From a virus, in IMG/VR virus record IMGVR_UViG_3300020200_002664, positions 1 to 27,380 of that record: 27,380 nt of DNA; one strand, 5' to 3'. Below, one piece after another: positions 11,101 through 19,814 of this stretch. The notes beneath the pieces are model-generated. The model did not search any database. It saw only the letters and a program-made list of their open reading frames with translations, and was not told where the DNA came from. Numbering within the stretch: position 1 is the first letter of the stretch; the number at the start of each line of letters is the position of its first letter. The translations under genes and the position numbers were made by a program.

Positions 11101-12543
11101 ATCGCGTCTCCAACAGCGTCGATTATTCTATTTCTCTCTACATCCATTGCTATTATTGCACTATCAAGACTATCTTGCGCATAATATGCGTCTCTAATCT
11201 TATATTCTCCGCCTTTTTTAAGCGTAAATTCTTTCCATAAATCTTTTACCGCTTTTGCGTCTTGATTGCTTGGATCATTATATGCAGGAATAAATTTAAT
11301 TGTATCGTATAGCTTATCTATATCGAATGCCAAAGAGTTATGCCCTTCCAATCTGTGCACTATGCCGACTCTCGCGTCTTTACCCAAAAATATTTCCAAT
11401 ACTTCGCGAAGACTCTTAAGCGCTGTTTGTCCCTTAGATTCAAGAGCCTGCATTGCCTCTTGCGCGGCTGCGCTATATGTTCCGTCGGGATTAAAAGCAT
11501 CTGGTCCCATTTCCGATAGAATCGCACCTACAGATAAGGGCACGGGTTTTCCATTTCTGTAAACGTGAGCCAGATCCATCATATCTGATCTAAAATGTTT
11601 TGTCATAATAACTTCGGGCGCTGAAACTAATTCTGTAGTTCCATCTGCAAGAACTCTAACCCTTCTTTTAACCAATGCTATATTTCTAACTTTTGCATCG
11701 GGGCTAAGACCACTAGTTTCCGTGTCCCATGTTAATATGGTTTTTATTTGACCTACATCCTTGTCCAGATCAAAACCTAAATAATTTACAGCAGTTTTTT
11801 CACCGGCACTATCAGTAATAACCTTAATTCGCTTTGTTCTTTCATATAAGTTTCGTAAACTTGTTGGATTTCTCATTCTATTTTTACCTATAGAAATATC
11901 GCTTAATTTACTAGCGTATTCTTTGATGTTAAAGTTTGCCCTCATTAAACTTAACATCATTGGATGTATACCCTCACCTTTTTCTAAACCACTCATTACA
12001 TCAACCGCGTATCTTGCATATTGCCTATATGCGTTTGTGGAAGGAAATGATATTCCGGGAAACCCTACTTGTTCCAGAAGTTGTTTAATTGGTAACGTAT
12101 ATCCAAGATATTCACCATATACTTTATTAGCTATTTCATGATTGAAAATACTTAAATCTAAATTTTCTCTGTGCATCAATTCCATTATAAGACGCTGAAC
12201 TCCAAGATCACCGTCTGCTGCTTCTGCTGCCCCAAAAACGGTGTGAGCTCTTAAATTTAAACTTTCCGCTCTAGCTTCTGGAGTCCCTATAAGATCATAA
12301 TATCCCCTAAAAAAAAGGCCGAGCCGGATCGGCAGTACTCTGTCCTTGTCTAAAAAAATCTTCTGCAGTAATTTGCGGTTGAAGTAATTCGACAAGATGT
12401 TTAGCTGTGATTGGAAAACCTTGAATACCTCTAACTTTTGCATTTTGGATTGAATCACTTGAATCTAAAATCTTGCTTGATCTTTCGTAAAAATCTAATG
12501 CAAGTTTTTGCAACCTTGATGTATCAATATTTGGTCTAGGCAT
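8159..12543 (-). CDS. Giant virion-type protein with DnaQ-like (DEDDh) 3'-5' exonuclease domain and C-terminal membrane segment; two frame switches
   Basis: Three consecutive open frames (12543-12307, 12458-11079, 11062-8159) form one protein of about 1460 residues if single extra bases are removed at the A8 run 12309-12316 and near 11095-11101. The second join is supported by domain continuity: exonuclease motif I LTWDTETSGL (~273) and motif II GHNSLAFD (~401) lie in the middle frame. The following SLENL segment and motif III HTGEID (H ~554, D ~559; the Hx4D of DEDDh enzymes) lie in the last frame, just as DnaQ-fold domains are ordered. About 75 residues before the C-terminus is one membrane span (IYLAGLAVAAAVVGSQVA) followed by KKRN. 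The remaining ~800 residues are unfamiliar. Start ATG overlaps the previous gene's end, with AAGGA upstream. A DNA-degrading domain in a large, probably virion-borne protein could act on host or competing DNA; that is inference. Confidence 0.75.
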
Positions 12544-13279
12544 TGTTTGGTCCTTCTAAATTTTTAGACTCTTTTTCTGAATCGGCAATATATTCATCAA
12601 CATCGTAAACACCAAGTTTTCTTTTAATAAGTTTTTTGTTTTCTATTTCAATTGATTGAACCTTGTGTATTATTTCAGATATTGTCTGAGCCGTATCTAA
12701 TTGTATTTGACCGGTCTTTGCTCTTGCTTCTCTTGTGGCCAAAAGTTGATTTCTTAAATCTTTTCTTCTTTTATGAAGTCTATCTTCAAGCTCTACGGCT
12801 AAATGTAGTTCTTTTTTAAAAATTGGATTTCCATCTTTATCTATTCCAATAATATTTTCTTGAACAAAATGTTCTTTGGCCAACAGTTTTGTTTTTCTTA
12901 GATATTGAACTTCTTGATCTACCAAATCTCTAACCATGGAGACTTCTACCAAATTTTCTGGACTAACATCAAGCTGTTCCATATACTCTGCGGTAAATTG
13001 AGAAACCATTGACATTTCAATTGGACACGGTTTTCCATGTGGAGCTAAATTCTGCTGCAGAAGTGGACACGTTGATGCAAATATGCATTTTGTTGATTCG
13101 CAACTCATTGGAATAGAGGAGAACATAGACGTTCTCGTTCTTTGGGGTCTTACTAAATCAACGGCCTTTTGCTTATCTTCATCAGACCATTCAACCGGAA
13201 AAAACAAGTCAGGTCTAAGCGACTCGAATTTATCAAGGAAAGTACTTTTTTCTTCAAATTTATCTATTTCATTTCCCAT
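12536..13279 (-). CDS. Unknown protein with N-terminal cysteine cluster and long helical region
   Basis: 247 residues from the ATG inside the end of the preceding gene (a TTG nine bases upstream is less likely). Around residues 60-85 is CESTKCIFASTCP...GKPCPIE, four to five cysteines that could bind zinc or an Fe-S cluster. After residue 90 it is strongly helical and charged (EVSMVRDLVDQEVQYLRKTK, then LEDRLHKRRKDLRNQLLATR). The shape, with a helical middle and a basic C-terminal half, is loosely like small terminase subunits, but no helix-turn-helix is evident and the gene is several kilobases from terL. It overlaps neighbours on both sides, so it is translated as part of the virion operon. 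Confidence 0.65.
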   Translation of the reverse strand: MGNEIDKFEEKSTFLDKFESLRPDLFFPVEWSDEDKQKAVDLVRPQRTRTSMFSSIPMSCESTKCIFASTCPLLQQNLAPHGKPCPIEMSMVSQFTAEYMEQLDVSPENLVEVSMVRDLVDQEVQYLRKTKLLAKEHFVQENIIGIDKDGNPIFKKELHLAVELEDRLHKRRKDLRNQLLATREARAKTGQIQLDTAQTISEIIHKVQSIEIENKKLIKRKLGVYDVDEYIADSEKESKNLEGPNNA

Positions 13280-13463
13280 TGAAATCAATCCATTCTGATT
13301 TTACCAAGCCCTCATTTGTATATGTTTGAATCATGCATCCCTTACAGCCCGGACAGTAGTATTCTTGAACATGATAAGTGTCTTCTTTGGGAGCAACAAA
13401 TGCGGATTTTATAACGTCATCATAAACAAAATTAAGCTCATGACCACATCTGTCACATTTCAT
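13269..13463 (-). CDS. Small zinc-ribbon protein
   Basis: 64 residues with two CxxC knuckles: MKCDRCGH at the N-terminus and YYCPGCKGCM near residue 37. This is the layout of a zinc ribbon. ATG start with GGAAGAA upstream. It overlaps the following gene's start (ATGGGAAATGA) and sits three bases from the preceding gene, so it is in the minus-strand operon. The partner (DNA, RNA or protein) cannot be told from sequence. Confidence 0.7.
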   Translation of the reverse strand: MKCDRCGHELNFVYDDVIKSAFVAPKEDTYHVQEYYCPGCKGCMIQTYTNEGLVKSEWIDFNGK

Positions 13464-13466
13464 ATA

Positions 13467-13886
13467 TTACATTTCTTCCAAAAGTTTCATTAATCCTTTT
13501 TGTAACTTTTCCTGAACTTGAACACCTTGTGCGGCGCCAACAAACATACTAATCTCCCTCATCTCATTCGGAGATAGTGCAGAATTCATTACATATCTTG
13601 CACCTTTGCAAATATCACAATATATTTCTTTACCAGAATTATTCACTGGCGAGCATGCGCATTTTTCAATAATGCCAAAATACTCTAAAGCTTCAGCTAA
13701 GTCAAACCATTTATTTCTGAAAAGCTTTTTTGTTTGCTCTTTATAGGCTCTTAGCTTATATTGATCTTCCGATAAAAGCGTTCCCATATCTAAAGACTGT
13801 TTCATTAAATCATTAACTGTTCTATATAAAAAATTTGGTAATTCAAAATCACCATTTTGATTAATATAATTTTTCCAATCATTCAT
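13467..13886 (-). CDS. Small helical protein with a Cys-x-Cys / Cys-x-x-Cys cluster, unknown function
   Basis: 139 residues from an ATG placed 6 bases after GGAGG; an upstream in-frame TTG would place the Shine-Dalgarno inside the gene and is rejected. About residues 75-95 read KCACSPVN...YCDICKGA, a likely zinc-binding turn. The rest is helical (NDLMKQSLDMGTLLSEDQYK; KLQKGLMKLLEEM at the C-terminus). It is followed at once by the zinc-ribbon gene. No named family recognised. Confidence 0.7.
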   Translation of the reverse strand: MNDWKNYINQNGDFELPNFLYRTVNDLMKQSLDMGTLLSEDQYKLRAYKEQTKKLFRNKWFDLAEALEYFGIIEKCACSPVNNSGKEIYCDICKGARYVMNSALSPNEMREISMFVGAAQGVQVQEKLQKGLMKLLEEM

Positions 13887-13937
13887 AACATCCTCCAAAC
13901 AAATTCACATTAAATTATACCAAAAAACAACAAACGA

Positions 13938-14210
13938 TTAAAGAGTCGCTCCTCCAGAAGATTTAGGCCTTTGTGGATTGTAAGACCCTCTTTTGTTTAC
14001 ATCTCTTCTATGCATGCTGAATGCACCAACCGCTCCGGCCCCAACGCCAAATTTCCCGGTTCTTGTTCCCATTACCCTTGCACCGGTATTGTACATCCCC
14101 CTAGCCATAGCACCGGAACTTCTTCCAACCCTACTTGCTCCAGACAAAACTCTTGATCCACGCTGAGCAGCTCCGGCCATTATCGCAGCCATGCGAACAC
14201 CTAACGTCAT
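13938..14210 (-). CDS. Small Gly/Arg-rich one-span protein with basic tail
   Basis: 90 residues: an Arg/Gly/Ala-rich N-terminus, one short hydrophobic stretch (FGVGAGAVGAF, ~55-65) and the tail SMHRRDVNKRGSYNPQRPKS. It belongs, by shape and tail motif (RGSxNxP), with the two genes upstream and with C-terminal ends of larger proteins in this window. It starts one base after the preceding gene's stop. Possible small virion membrane protein; function unknown. Confidence 0.65.
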   Translation of the reverse strand: MTLGVRMAAIMAGAAQRGSRVLSGASRVGRSSGAMARGMYNTGARVMGTRTGKFGVGAGAVGAFSMHRRDVNKRGSYNPQRPKSSGGATL

Positions 14211-14211
14211 A

Positions 14212-14517
14212 TTATTCTATTCCTATCACTGGACTATTTTGGCTACCCCTCATCCCCCTATATCCAGCGTAGCCTAAACCACCTGCAGCTAAACCCATTG
14301 TTGTTTTTGGATGACGTGATGCAGCTAAAACTCCTCTGCCCATCGCGCCAACTAATCTTCCACTACTCCCACCACCCAATGTACCTACCCTGTTAAGATA
14401 AAGCCCACCAGCACGCATTCCTCCAGCTACTCCAGTTACAGCTTTTCCCCCAGTGCTTCTAGCAGCAGAAGCAACGGATCTCATTGCGCCAAGAGATCTG
14501 CCAACTAGATTTTGCAT
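14212..14517 (-). CDS. Small Gly-rich one-span protein with RGSQN tail
   Basis: 101 residues. A Gly/Ser/Arg-rich N-terminal half is followed by one hydrophobic segment (TTMGLAAGGLGYAGY, ~76-90) and the tail RGMRGSQNSPVIGIE. The middle part (GGLYLNRVG...SRHP) aligns by eye with AGLHINKAG...ARHP in the broken neighbour at 14521-14818, so the two are tandem paralogues. No clear ribosome-binding site; coupled translation from the neighbour is likely. Confidence 0.65.
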   Translation of the reverse strand: MQNLVGRSLGAMRSVASAARSTGGKAVTGVAGGMRAGGLYLNRVGTLGGGSSGRLVGAMGRGVLAASRHPKTTMGLAAGGLGYAGYRGMRGSQNSPVIGIE

Positions 14518-14520
14518 ATA

Positions 14521-14818
14521 TTAGTACATTGGGTAGTTTTGACTACCGCGTCGATTCATTGCTCGAGCTCCCATCATGCCACCAAGACCGATTGCACCAG
14601 CGCCTGTTCTTAATGGGTGTCTGGCCATGGCTCTTCCAGCCTTATTAATATGTAGTCCCGCACCCCTACGAATAAGATTTGTGCCATCACCACGCGCTTT
14701 TACGCCGAGCAGTTCTAACCCCCCTAGCTATACTGGCACCCATGCCCATCATTTTTCCAGAAACCGACTTAGGGATTAATCCCGCGACTGCGGATGAATA
14801 ACCTACACCCCTGGGCAT
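14521..14818 (-). CDS. Small Gly-rich one-span protein, broken by one extra base in a C6/G6 run
   Basis: Excellent ribosome-binding site (AGGAGG, six bases before ATG 14818). The first frame gives MPRGVGYSSAVAGLIPKSVS... and stops after 43 residues. One base on, from about 14720 to 14521, the frame is open and coding-like: ...KARGDGTNLIRRGAGLHINK, then ARHPLRTGAGAIGLGGMMG and the tail NRRGSQNYPMY. The switch coincides with a run of six C (six G on the coding strand) at 14719-14724; removing one gives a 98-residue protein very similar in layout to the next gene. Either a homopolymer sequencing error or a real frameshift. Confidence 0.65.
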
Positions 14819-14850
14819 AAAACCTCCTACTATACGTTTATATAGTAATG

Positions 14851-16276
14851 TTATTTATTCATAGATTTGGTTTTTGATGGTTTTTTAATGGTAAAGATAA
14901 AATCGTCTTCTGGAGTATAGGATATTTCAAATATTGTTCCTCTAGGCGGAACTGATTTGATTAAAATATCAGCTAGTTGATCTTCCATCTTTTCTCGCCT
15001 AACTTGGGCGAGACCCCTAGCACCTTTGATCGAATCTACCCCCTTTTCCAATAAAGCTTCTATAACACTATCTGTATAATTTATTATGTAGCCTTTTTGA
15101 GATAATTTATCAATTATTACTGACATTTCTAATTCCGCTATTTTTTGCATATCAAATTTCGACAAATGATTAAAAATTACTATTTTATCCAACCTGTTTA
15201 TAAACTCTGGTCTAAAATGCTTCCTAATTGCATCTAAGGTATTTTTTGCTACCATCTCCTGTGGAGGAAGTTCTTTAGTGGTATGCTTCATTCCCACTGG
15301 TCGAGCAAAGCCGGCACCACCGCCCAACAAGAAATCAACAGTTTTTTCACTGCCGAGATTTGTGGTCATAATGATAATGGTATTTTTAAAATTTACAGTC
15401 TCACCCTTACTGTCTGTTAAAATACCATCTTCAAATACACGCAAAAAAGTATTCCACATATCTTGATGCGCCTTTTCTACTTCATCAAGTAAAATAACAG
15501 TATGTGGATATTTCTTAACCTGGTTAGCCAACTGACCACCTTCGTCATGACCGACGTACCCTGGTGGGGAGCCAATTAATTTTTGATTTTCATGTTTGTG
15601 TTGAAATTCTCCACAATCAATTCTAACAATTGGATATTCCTCACTAAACATATATTTGTGAACCAATGTTGCTAAATGCGTTTTTCCAACGCCAGATGCT
15701 CCAGCAAAAAGGAAAATACCTAACGGTCTATTTTTATCGTTTAGTCCCACCTGCGATCTTTTAAGGGCAGAAACTACTGAATTAATAGCTTCTTTTTGAC
15801 CAATAACGTTAGATTCTAAATACCCCTGTAATCCGAAGAAATTTTTGTCTAGTTATCCTTTTTATTTTTTGTCTTGGTTTTATATCGTGCTTTTTATCAA
15901 ATTTAGATTGTAGGTGTTTGGCGAGTTCTGACTCAATGGAAGCAATATCTTGAAGCTCTTTAACATCTTTATCACTAATATTTTTAGCATATGCAAGTTC
16001 GATCCAAAGATCTATGTCGATACCGGGATTAAGCATTACGCATCCATGATACATCGCGTCTATGCAGCGTTCTGCTGCCTCTCTTGACATCAAGCGTAAA
16101 GATTCCGTAATTTCGGGCTTAACGTTATAAATTACATTTTCTAGTACTGCAAGTTTAAAGTCTTTTGGGGCCTTATTATCTAACTCCCCAATTAAGGATT
16201 CTATACTATCTGGATCTAGAACCTTGTATTTGACGTACGTAGCCAACTCTGGAACATAAATTTGATATAGCTTCAT
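14851..16276 (-). CDS. ClpA/ClpB-family AAA+ ATPase with a novel N-terminal domain; one frame switch
   Basis: An ATP-driven unfoldase-type protein, about 474 residues when frames 16276-15809 and 15855-14851 are joined. The AAA+ frame has no ATG, GTG or TTG before 15750, yet its conserved lead-in is complete upstream of that (FFGLQGYLESNVIGQKEAIN), so a start at 15750 would be wrong. The switch must fall in 15812-15852, most simply at the T5 run 15842-15846. Motifs: Walker A GASGVGKT (~192), pore loop GYVG (~239), Walker B LLDEVE (~262), sensor 1 TTNLGS (~304), Arg finger region RPEFINRLD (~355), sensor 2 GARGL (~418). This corresponds to one ClpB D2 ring with its C-terminal subdomain; D1 is absent. 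The ~145-residue N-terminal domain is helical and unfamiliar. Location suggests a role in virion assembly or remodelling; inference. Confidence 0.85.
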
Positions 16277-16297
16277 TTTTTAATACACCTCCCAATC

Positions 16298-16408
16298 CTA
16301 GAGATGTAGTAAATAGTAACCTCTATACTCAGTATATGCTGGATAAATCCAAACTGGGGTAACTAAATAATATTGTTCTTTAGTATTTGAGTTTCTCCCG
16401 TAAGAACA
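16298..16408 (-). other. Possible tiny ORF without a clear start, in the leader of the AAA+ operon
   Basis: One frame from about 16408 to the TAG at 16298 reads SYGRNSNTKEQYYLVTPVW then IYPAYTEYRGYYLLHL, which looks protein-like, and GGGAG lies near its beginning. There is no start codon in that frame; an ATG at 16409-16407 is one base out of frame and overlaps the promoter -10 box. It may be another gene with an extra base, or just leader sequence. Confidence 0.3.
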
Positions 16409-16437
16409 TTATAACAGCACGTGTCAAATAAAATCAA
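16408..16437 (-). promoter_or_regulatory. Sigma70-type promoter candidate for the AAA+ / virion operon
   Basis: On the minus strand, TTGATT (16437-16432) and TATAAT (16413-16408) are separated by 18 bases, upstream of the AAA+ gene. Confidence 0.45.
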
Positions 16438-16604
16438 GAAATATTTTTTCTTTTATGAATTTTTTCAATATAGGGGTATTTTTCTAGACAGGGACCGGTT
16501 ATTTTCCAAATTGTTACAAGATCTTCCACTGATTTAATTCTAGCAAGCAGTATTCTTGCTCTTGTAAAATCTAAATGCATCTCAATATTGATGGGGTTTT
16601 TCAT
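16434..16604 (-). CDS. Small helical protein, unknown function
   Basis: 56 residues beginning MKNPINIEMHLDFTRARILL and ending KYPYIEKIHKRKNIS. The start is supported by AGGAG seven bases upstream of ATG 16604 and by a TATAAT box on the same strand at 16638-16633. Helical, basic at the C-terminus. It lies divergently from recA and ends just before the promoter of the AAA+ operon. No family recognised. Confidence 0.65.
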   Translation of the reverse strand: MKNPINIEMHLDFTRARILLARIKSVEDLVTIWKITGPCLEKYPYIEKIHKRKNIS

Positions 16605-16632
16605 TCTTGACTCCTAAAAATGTTACTGAACT

Positions 16633-16638
16633 ATTATA
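16633..16638 (-). promoter_or_regulatory. -10 box (TATAAT) of the 56-residue gene
   Basis: TATAAT on the minus strand about 28 bases before the ATG; no convincing -35. Divergent with the recA -10. Confidence 0.4.
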
Positions 16639-16675
16639 CCATCATAAATCTGTAGTCGTTAGGTTATCTTTGTGA

Positions 16676-16681
16676 TATAAT
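16676..16681 (+). promoter_or_regulatory. -10 box (TATAAT) of recA, giving a probably leaderless transcript
   Basis: TATAAT ends seven bases before the recA ATG, so a transcript starting at the normal distance would begin at the start codon. No Shine-Dalgarno and no good -35 are present. Confidence 0.45.
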
Positions 16682-16688
16682 TAATGCC

Positions 16689-17669
16689 ATGGAAGAATCA
16701 AAGTCGATTGATATTGCAATTGCGCAATTGGATAGGCAATTTGGTCCAGGCACTGTAATGAAATTAGGAAATTCTGATCATCAACAATGGCCATCGATAT
16801 CAACAGGTGCTCCAACGTTAGATAAAATTTTGGGGATTGGCGGCCTACCGAGGGGTAGGATAGTGGAAATATATGGTTCTGAATCATCTGGAAAATCTAC
16901 TTTAGCGCTTTCTTTAGTCGCAGAAGCTCAAAAACAAGGCTTATGTTGCGCTTATATTGATGCAGAACACGCCCTAGATCCAGCTTATATGATCAGTTTG
17001 GGTATTGATTTGGACGAACTACTGCTTGCGCAGCCACATTATGGCGAAGAGGCACTAGAAATTGTTGATAAATTGGTAAAAACTGGTGAGATTGGACTGA
17101 TAGTTATTGATTCTGTTGCTTCATTAGTGCCAAAAGCTGAATTAGAAGGCGAAATGGAAGCAAATCAAATGGGTCTGCAGGCTCGAATGATGGCAAAAGC
17201 TATGCGTAAGATCACTGCTTTGGCAAATGAAAGTAAAACGCTTGTAGTTTTTATAAATCAGATGCGAAATAAAATTGGAATTATGTTTGGAAACCCAGAA
17301 ACAACACCTGGTGGCATGGCTTTACGCTTTCACTCTTCTGTTCGTATAGATTTACGTAAAAAAGAAGACATAAAAGATAAAGAAGGTAATGCAATTGGTA
17401 TTACCGTAAAAGCAAAAGTTATTAAAAACAAGATGTCACCACCACTTAAGGTGGCTGAATTTAATGTATATTACGGAAGGGGTATAGATTTAGTGGGTTC
17501 GCTATTGGATCTTGCAATACAAGCAGAAATATTTATTCAAAAAGGAGCGTGGATTTCCCATAACGGTGAAAATTTCGCCCAAGGTAGAGAAAATGCTATT
17601 AATAAATTAAAACAAAACCCTAAACTATTACAAACTATTAAGGATTTAGTTTTCAATGAATCTGAATAA
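16689..17669 (+). CDS. recA: RecA recombinase, bacterial type
   Basis: 326 residues, slightly shorter than cellular RecA (about 350). It forms ATP-dependent filaments on single-stranded DNA and drives strand exchange. Walker A GSESSGKST (~63-71), Walker B LIVIDS (~137-142), L1 region VPKAELEGEM, L2 region NQMRNKIGIMFGNPETTPGG (~190). It is a bacterial-type RecA rather than a T4 UvsX. Normal acidic C-terminal tail is short (DLVFNESE). First gene of a plus-strand operon with a zinc-ribbon gene that overlaps its end. For a phage, roles in replication, repair and recombination are expected. Confidence 0.95.
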   Translation: MEESKSIDIAIAQLDRQFGPGTVMKLGNSDHQQWPSISTGAPTLDKILGIGGLPRGRIVEIYGSESSGKSTLALSLVAEAQKQGLCCAYIDAEHALDPAYMISLGIDLDELLLAQPHYGEEALEIVDKLVKTGEIGLIVIDSVASLVPKAELEGEMEANQMGLQARMMAKAMRKITALANESKTLVVFINQMRNKIGIMFGNPETTPGGMALRFHSSVRIDLRKKEDIKDKEGNAIGITVKAKVIKNKMSPPLKVAEFNVYYGRGIDLVGSLLDLAIQAEIFIQKGAWISHNGENFAQGRENAINKLKQNPKLLQTIKDLVFNESE

Positions 17670-17853
17670 TAGTAATTCACATGATTACGGACTTGAGCTT
17701 CAACCTTGCCCTGAGTGTCCGTATCCAATGAATGTTTTGATAAACCCATTACCCACAAAAGATAATCAAGAACGTTTTGCTGTTACATGCAGAGAATGTG
17801 GTGATTCTTGGACTGAGGTATTTGAAACGGATAATGGTGATGAAAAAAATTGA
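17656..17853 (+). CDS. Small zinc-ribbon protein overlapping recA
   Basis: 65 residues; ATG lies inside the last codons of recA (14-base overlap), so it is translationally coupled. CPECPYP (~18) and CREC (~45) form a two-knuckle zinc ribbon. Acidic C-terminus (EVFETDNGDEKN). Could be a nucleic-acid-binding partner of the recombination genes; function unknown. Confidence 0.65.
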   Translation: MNLNNSNSHDYGLELQPCPECPYPMNVLINPLPTKDNQERFAVTCRECGDSWTEVFETDNGDEKN

Positions 17854-18004
17854 AGAAGAAGATATTTTTTATTTTTATTCTGGTGATGACATTAAAACGT
17901 CGTATTCCTCAAACTTAAATGTATACAACACTGAATTTAAATCCCAAATATTTTTTACTGAAAATCAATTAGAGTTTTTCATAAAGAAAAAAGAGAATAA
18001 TTGA
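17834..18004 (+). CDS. Small acidic protein, unknown function
   Basis: 56 residues from ATG 17834 (an equally possible ATG lies at 17840). Starts MVMKKIEEEDIFYFYSGDD and ends ENQLEFFIKKKENN. It overlaps the zinc-ribbon gene by 20 bases and is third in the recA operon. The longer upstream extension would be translated from another gene's interior and is rejected. Confidence 0.5.
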   Translation: MVMKKIEEEDIFYFYSGDDIKTSYSSNLNVYNTEFKSQIFFTENQLEFFIKKKENN

Positions 18005-18026
18005 TTTTTAATACAGACGTAAACTA

Positions 18027-19741
18027 TTAGGCTCCTCTATAGTTTGGTCTACCGCGATTTTTATGCATGTAGAGTACACCAGCTCCACCAGCCGCCAATG
18101 CCAATCCAAGTCCTAAGACACCACCCGCTGATTTTGGCCTTAGACCGCTAATTGCAGTTGATGTTCTGTTCACAGCTGAGGAAACAACATCACCTGCGAC
18201 ACTAGCTCCACCATCTACTACTGCAGTTGCAACTTTTGCCTCAACACTTGCTGCCATATCTGCCGCTGTAGCTACCGGTGGGGTCACTGGTGGGGTGGTA
18301 GAAGCAACTTTCGTTAGGTCATCAACTGGTGTGCCAACTGATATTGGTGTTTTTTTTGCTGGTGGTACTTCAAGTGCAGCTATTGATTTTGGCTTCATCA
18401 CTGCAATCTGTTCTCGTTTATTCATTTCTATTAGTTCATTAATAGATTTGCCTGGATTTTCTGCCTGTATATCTTTAAAAGATCTGCCTCCATAAGTTAC
18501 ATATATATCGCCGAGAGCGGTGCGCTCTTTCGCGAACCTCATTTAGAATTTGTTCATCAACAAATGTTTTATTTTTCCTTAACGCTTCTACAGTTTGTTC
18601 AAGCGCACTAAGGGAATCGTCACTAGCTTCATTAGATAAACGCCTTACCGCCTCGTCCGACACAGATCGGTAATCACCAACTCTGTATCCAGTATCAATA
18701 TCTCCCTTTAAAACACCTCCTTCTGATTTTACATCTCCAAGGTGTTTGAGGTATTTTCTATATAGTTCTTCTGGATCAGAAGTAAATTTAGCTATTTTTT
18801 TTCTAGCTGTAGCTGTACCAGTTATAAGTCTTTTTTTAGATGGAGTTGTATTAATTTTTTTTGTAATAGGATTATATTTTATTCCACCAGTACTTTCATC
18901 AAAAACTCCTCCTGTTCCAATTTTTTCAGCTGGAAAACTATCGGCTTCAAAAAGAACTGATCTTGCAACACCATTTGGATTATCAATTTTAGGATCCATT
19001 TGAAATGAATCTAACATTTCTGGAGTAACTTTTGTTTTATAAAGATCTAAAGTTTCACCTACATCGAGACCAGCGGGATTGAAACCAGAGAGTGTAGCTT
19101 TGGAGGGGTCTGTCCAAAAAAATATTTTTCCAGGACCCTGGGCTGCGTTCGATGCTCGATTGGCTATTATTCCTTTTTCAGAAATGCTCTCAGCGTACTT
19201 ATTTGGAGCAAAATGATAAAGATATCCCTCTTTTTCTATTGCTTCTCTTGTTGCAGGCCTCGCTAAATTATTTTGAGCTTTTATAGCTTCTTGTTCAGTT
19301 TTAACTCTTATCTTTTCTTGTTCTATAAATTCTAACGCAGCTGGAGAAGGTTTAGTTGGCGTATTTACTTCATCGGCAAACTCTGCTCTAATATTTTTTA
19401 AGTTTGGAGCTGCTGTGAGATTTGGTGCATCTGTAGTTATTGGTGCTGCCGTGCGCTTTGCGGCTTCCGATTCTCTATCCCATCTTTGAACTGCGGTTTC
19501 TATTTCTCCAGCAGCTACAGCTCTTTGATATTCAGCTTCCTCGGCTGCCATCTTTTTTTCGAATGCTGCATTACCTTCTTCCAGTAATTTATCTATGTTT
19601 TTGCTTTCCTGCAGTTCGGCTGGTGTTAATGGTTTTACATCATCTACTACCCATCCTTCTCCATCATATTCTACCAATTCTGTGCCGTTCTCGAACGCGA
19701 ACGCGAAATTCTTCGTTTAGTGAATTATCGTTTAATGCCAT
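18027..19741 (-). CDS. Membrane-anchored virion-type protein with a possible ADP-ribosyltransferase fold; one or two frame switches
   Basis: Three overlapping frames join into about 570 residues. ATG 19741 gives MALNDNSLNE; one base on, near 19706-19712, the frame continues FAFENGTELVEYDGEGWVVD (otherwise only a TTG at 19677 would be available). Near 18510-18530 it switches again into the frame of ALGDIYVTYGGRSFKDI; the alternative is a separate gene from ATG 18542, which has no ribosome-binding site and directly follows a stop. The middle contains GYLYHFAPNKYAESISEKGI, then GKIFFWTDPSKA and VLFEADSF, resembling H-x-E type ADP-ribosyltransferase/toxin folds; this is tentative. The C-terminus is Ala/Pro/Thr-rich, then a membrane span (GVLGLGLALAAGGAGVLYM) and the basic tail HKNRGRPNYRGA. 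Confidence 0.6.
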
Positions 19742-19787
19742 AATTATTCGCTTTTCGCCGCCAAAATTATTTTTTTTTATTTTTTAA

Positions 19788-19795
19788 TATTTATA
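19788..19795 (-). promoter_or_regulatory. T4-late-like TATAAATA upstream of the 570-residue gene
   Basis: Exact TATAAATA on the minus strand 46 bases before ATG 19741. It lacks the TG seven bases downstream that marks the plus-strand array, so it may be chance in an AT-rich spacer. Confidence 0.3.
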
Positions 19796-19814
19796 ACTAT
19801 TAATAGTTTATATT

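Noticed and set aside
15809-15815. prfB-like programmed +1 frameshift at ATC TAA C in the AAA+ gene
   Set aside because: A shift at that stop would omit the conserved FFGLQGYLES lead-in, which is intact in the downstream frame; the switch must occur earlier.
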